Source of the DNA: Musa acuminata AAA Group
Lineage: Eukaryota; Streptophyta; Magnoliopsida; Zingiberales; Musaceae
DNA length: 64,000 nt
Reading direction: 5' to 3'
Assembly: GCF_036884655.1 (NCBI RefSeq)
Contig: NC_088340.1
Span: 3,115,001-3,179,000, forward strand
Shown here: piece after piece, positions 61,319 through 64,000 of the stretch
Layout: every line of letters begins with the position of its first letter
How positions within the stretch are numbered: position 1 is the stretch's first letter
The notes under the pieces: model-generated
What the model saw: the letters and a program-made list of their open reading frames with translations, nothing else
Told to the model about the DNA's origin: nothing
Databases searched by the model: none
Translations under genes and position numbers: made by a program

Positions 61319-64000
61319 GCTGCATTACGCTTGCTGTCTGTTAACTCCTGTTTCTTGTGAAAATGAAGTTGATACAGCGGCGTCGTTAACGCATTTTCAC
61401 AATTCATTCATTCTTTCCACTGCAGTTCATGTAAATGATTGTCTGTCCCTTCTGCAAATTAGCGAGAGTCCTGTTTTTGTCAGAAGAGAATTTATCTTCA
61501 GATGGTGCTATCTTTAATAATTCAGTAATAGGAAATGACTAGTTCGAAACACCAGACCGCATGAATTTTTCTGCAAACTGGATTCATTATCATGCTTTTA
61601 TCATTCGAGTGATTTTGTTTTCTCCTCTTATCATTGAATGTGGACAAGGGAGATTGTTCTTCATGAGGTTTTTGTCGGGTCATCTTATGAACAAGCAGTG
61701 GAAAGTGTGTTGTATCATAAACTTCTCTCACTGGTTTCTTTACCTTTTGCATTTATTGAAAGCCTTGTTCTGTATTTATTTTAGTTTATATGTTTTCCAG
61801 GGACTATGTCGTGATTTTGTTGGTATCGAAAGCTTCATCTGTAAGTACAGCATAGAATGATGAAAGATCACTGTTGACTAACTAGGATTATATATATAAT
61901 ATTTAAGAGATGAAATTGCAGATCTGTTCATTGGCTTCTATCACGGGATGCTTGCAAAAAGGACTGTTCTGCGATCTCGAGTTGTAGCTTTCGATGGATT
62001 ATAAGTGCTAATTTCCTATTGGCAAACAGTGAATCCGACATAATTCCCTTTGATGATCGAGTCAGTCGGCAATTTGGAGTTTCATTCTATTATTAGGTAG
62101 CCGGAGAAGGATTCGGTCCTTTAAGTGTACCTGTCGCGTTGCAATCGCTCATCACTTCACGGTTTGGATGAGCGAGCGAAAAAAGTCTTAGGACCTTACC
62201 GTCCGGCAGGCTTCGATCGATCTCTCGGTCCATTTCTATGAGAATGAAGACGAATCGACACAAACAATTTGGATTCAGTGTGTGTGACGGTAAGAAACCC
62301 TACTTTTTTGTTAAGCTGATATGATATATTTGGGCATTCTACTTTCTTGCTTTGCGCAGATTTCTTGGTACAACCTATTCACCAGGGAGTCCAGGCCTAG
62401 CTTGTAGGAGGAGGCTGCAAACCATGGGGTCTATGGTAACATTAGAGGGAGAAAGAGACTTGGAGGACCTCAGGGAAGGGATGAACAAACTAATAGGAAA
62501 GGATGTAACAGGAAACCAGTGCCTTTGTGTTAAAAGGCACACCACATGCTTGCGCATATGCTGCTTGGGGGTGGATGGGATTGCACTAGGTTGCTTCTCT
62601 TCTTATATGTGGCAATCCAAGAGCTGGCTGAGATCATGGTTGAGGGACATTGGCTGTCTGCCTTGTTCGGCTATGGACATGCCTTTTTCTAATAGTTTGA
62701 CCCCTTTGATTGCCGAGAGGCATGCAGCGTTCTGCAGCCTTTTTACTGTGCCTGAACTGGTGGGACTTGAGATAAACTCCTGAGACTAAGCATAGAAAGG
62801 CCGTTAATTTTAAACCCTACATGTTATAGATCTTAAGCACCAACTGATGTTATTTTGCTTGCACTAGCCACTAGGCACCATAAGAGATGGAAGAACCTTT
62901 TGGATATAATTCCACTCTTGAAACAAGGACAGGAGTAGGTAGATTTCTTCTTTACAGCCTAGCAACAATTAGATGTGTTGCTTTAGATATTTCCTCAGTT
63001 GCTGCATGTGGTTTGGTTGTAGTGTAAGCTGTTTGATTTGCTCAAGTTACAAGAGATGCTAGAGAATGTATAATTTAATGATAATATATAGTATGTATGA
63101 TGCACAGATTCTAACTAATATTCCAGGTGTTATGGATGAGACTATGATCAGGTCAGTCACAGAGTAAGCTGTTTTTGGCGCATTGAATAGGAGTATGAAC
63201 TTCAAAAAGATACCTGATAGCTATCATCTGAATCTTGACCAAGACAAAAAGAGCTCCACTTTGTCCTGCAATGATTCTTAGTTTGTTTTTTAACTTTTTT
63301 TATTAACAAGTAGTTGTTTCTCTGACAGATCTTCTTATGATTTGTGCATATGTTGTCCGTTCACCACATCATTTAATTTTGGCCATGAAACTCAAATACT
63401 CAAAGCCAGAATATATACTCTTACTACTGACCTCAATGATTTTGCTTCTTTAGCAACTGATCCAACCATGAAATTTTGGTGGCTTTATTTTTTTTTCCTT
63501 AAATTTCAATTTTATTCTCAAATCATTTACTCTTATGGTTCAATTAGCTTTGTCCAATGTTTATAATGAACCACCTTGAGTTATTTGTGGACATCTTTGT
63601 TCATACTAATCATGAACCAAAACCTATTAGTGCTGAACATGTATGCTTGCTGTATCATTTTTTGGCGATGGTATCTTAGCAGCTGTTGAGGATGGTCTCT
63701 GATGCAAAACCAAACTTATAGCCATGCCAGACTAATTTTGTCATAAGTAGATGAGAAACAAAAATCTTCAGGTTCTACCACTTCACCTCTTTTTCAGGGA
63801 ACTGAAATCACATGAACTCAGTTCACTCCATCATGATATATTTTTTCTTTTCTTGTGTGAAGAGAAAACATTTTGTCATGTGTTTTGTTTACCATAACTG
63901 CCATTGTTTCTTGTCTGTCTAATGGAATCACATTTGCACCCAGATTTTTCTTGCAAACATCTTCTTTTCAGTCACATCAGGTCAAAAAAGAGTCAGCTCA
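61319..64000. other. 3' end of the FEI-like gene and unassigned sequence
   Basis: The kinase 3' UTR runs to about 61550. A GC-richer segment at 62100-62320 resembles a promoter or leader, and the open frame 62352-62783 (143 codons) follows. Its product shows no recognised domain, signal or conserved motif, so I do not call it a gene. The remainder is AT-rich. A gene continuing beyond the window edge cannot be excluded. Confidence 0.35.

Noticed and set aside
62352..62783. 143-codon plus-strand frame near the window end
   Set aside because: Its product matches nothing I know, it has many Cys and Trp without pattern, and it is not linked to splice-consistent neighbours.

Overview
This window is nuclear DNA from a flowering plant, most likely a monocot. 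The genes are split by GT-AG introns of 77 nt to about 2.2 kb. GC-rich genes (UDP-glucuronate epimerase, NIK-like kinase) sit beside AT-rich ones (FEI-like kinase). (TC)n/(GA)n microsatellites are frequent, and plant SINE and LINE fragments are present. The protein sequences and the GC heterogeneity suggest a Zingiberales-type genome such as banana, but that is inference. There are no bacterial, viral or organellar genes.

Layout, left to right. A small unrecognised gene (474-1297, +) is followed by about 4 kb with no convincing gene. A secreted class III peroxidase in four exons follows (5320-7647, +). The stretch 7.7-16.7 kb is non-coding apart from a probable TATA-driven non-coding transcript near 12.6-13.5 kb. 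That transcript carries a near-perfect miR171-complementary site interrupted by a central 4-nt bulge, the layout of an endogenous target mimic. A S-adenosylmethionine decarboxylase gene (16757-17887 CDS, -) has the conserved tiny-plus-small upstream ORF pair in its spliced leader. An 11-exon NIK-type LRR receptor kinase (21788-25022, +) converges on a 16-exon STE20/OSR1-like kinase (25505-33058, -). The latter's catalytic HRD aspartate reads as tyrosine. It shares a 627-bp divergent promoter with a probably mitochondrial ribosomal protein uS17 gene (33686-36035, +).

Between 36.7 and 37.8 kb lies a diverged tandem repeat and transposon-like sequence. An intronless UDP-glucuronate 4-epimerase follows (38482-39813, +), then a head-to-head pair of secreted Gly/Ser-rich proteins (40054-40476, -; 41946-42413, +) with matching core promoters and a duplicated block of about 120 bp between them. 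Next is cytochrome c oxidase subunit 6b (44035-46849, +), whose first intron holds an Au-type SINE. A decayed RTE-type LINE precedes a 13-exon FEI-type LRR receptor kinase (50491-61318, +). The last 2.7 kb holds nothing recognisable.

These are independent eukaryotic genes, not an operon. Several relate to the cell wall and apoplast: the peroxidase, the epimerase that makes UDP-galacturonate for pectin, the two Gly/Ser-rich wall-type proteins, and the FEI-like kinase, whose Arabidopsis relatives act in wall synthesis. Exon boundaries were read by eye from splice signals and reading-frame continuity. In every multi-exon model the frame closes without an internal stop.
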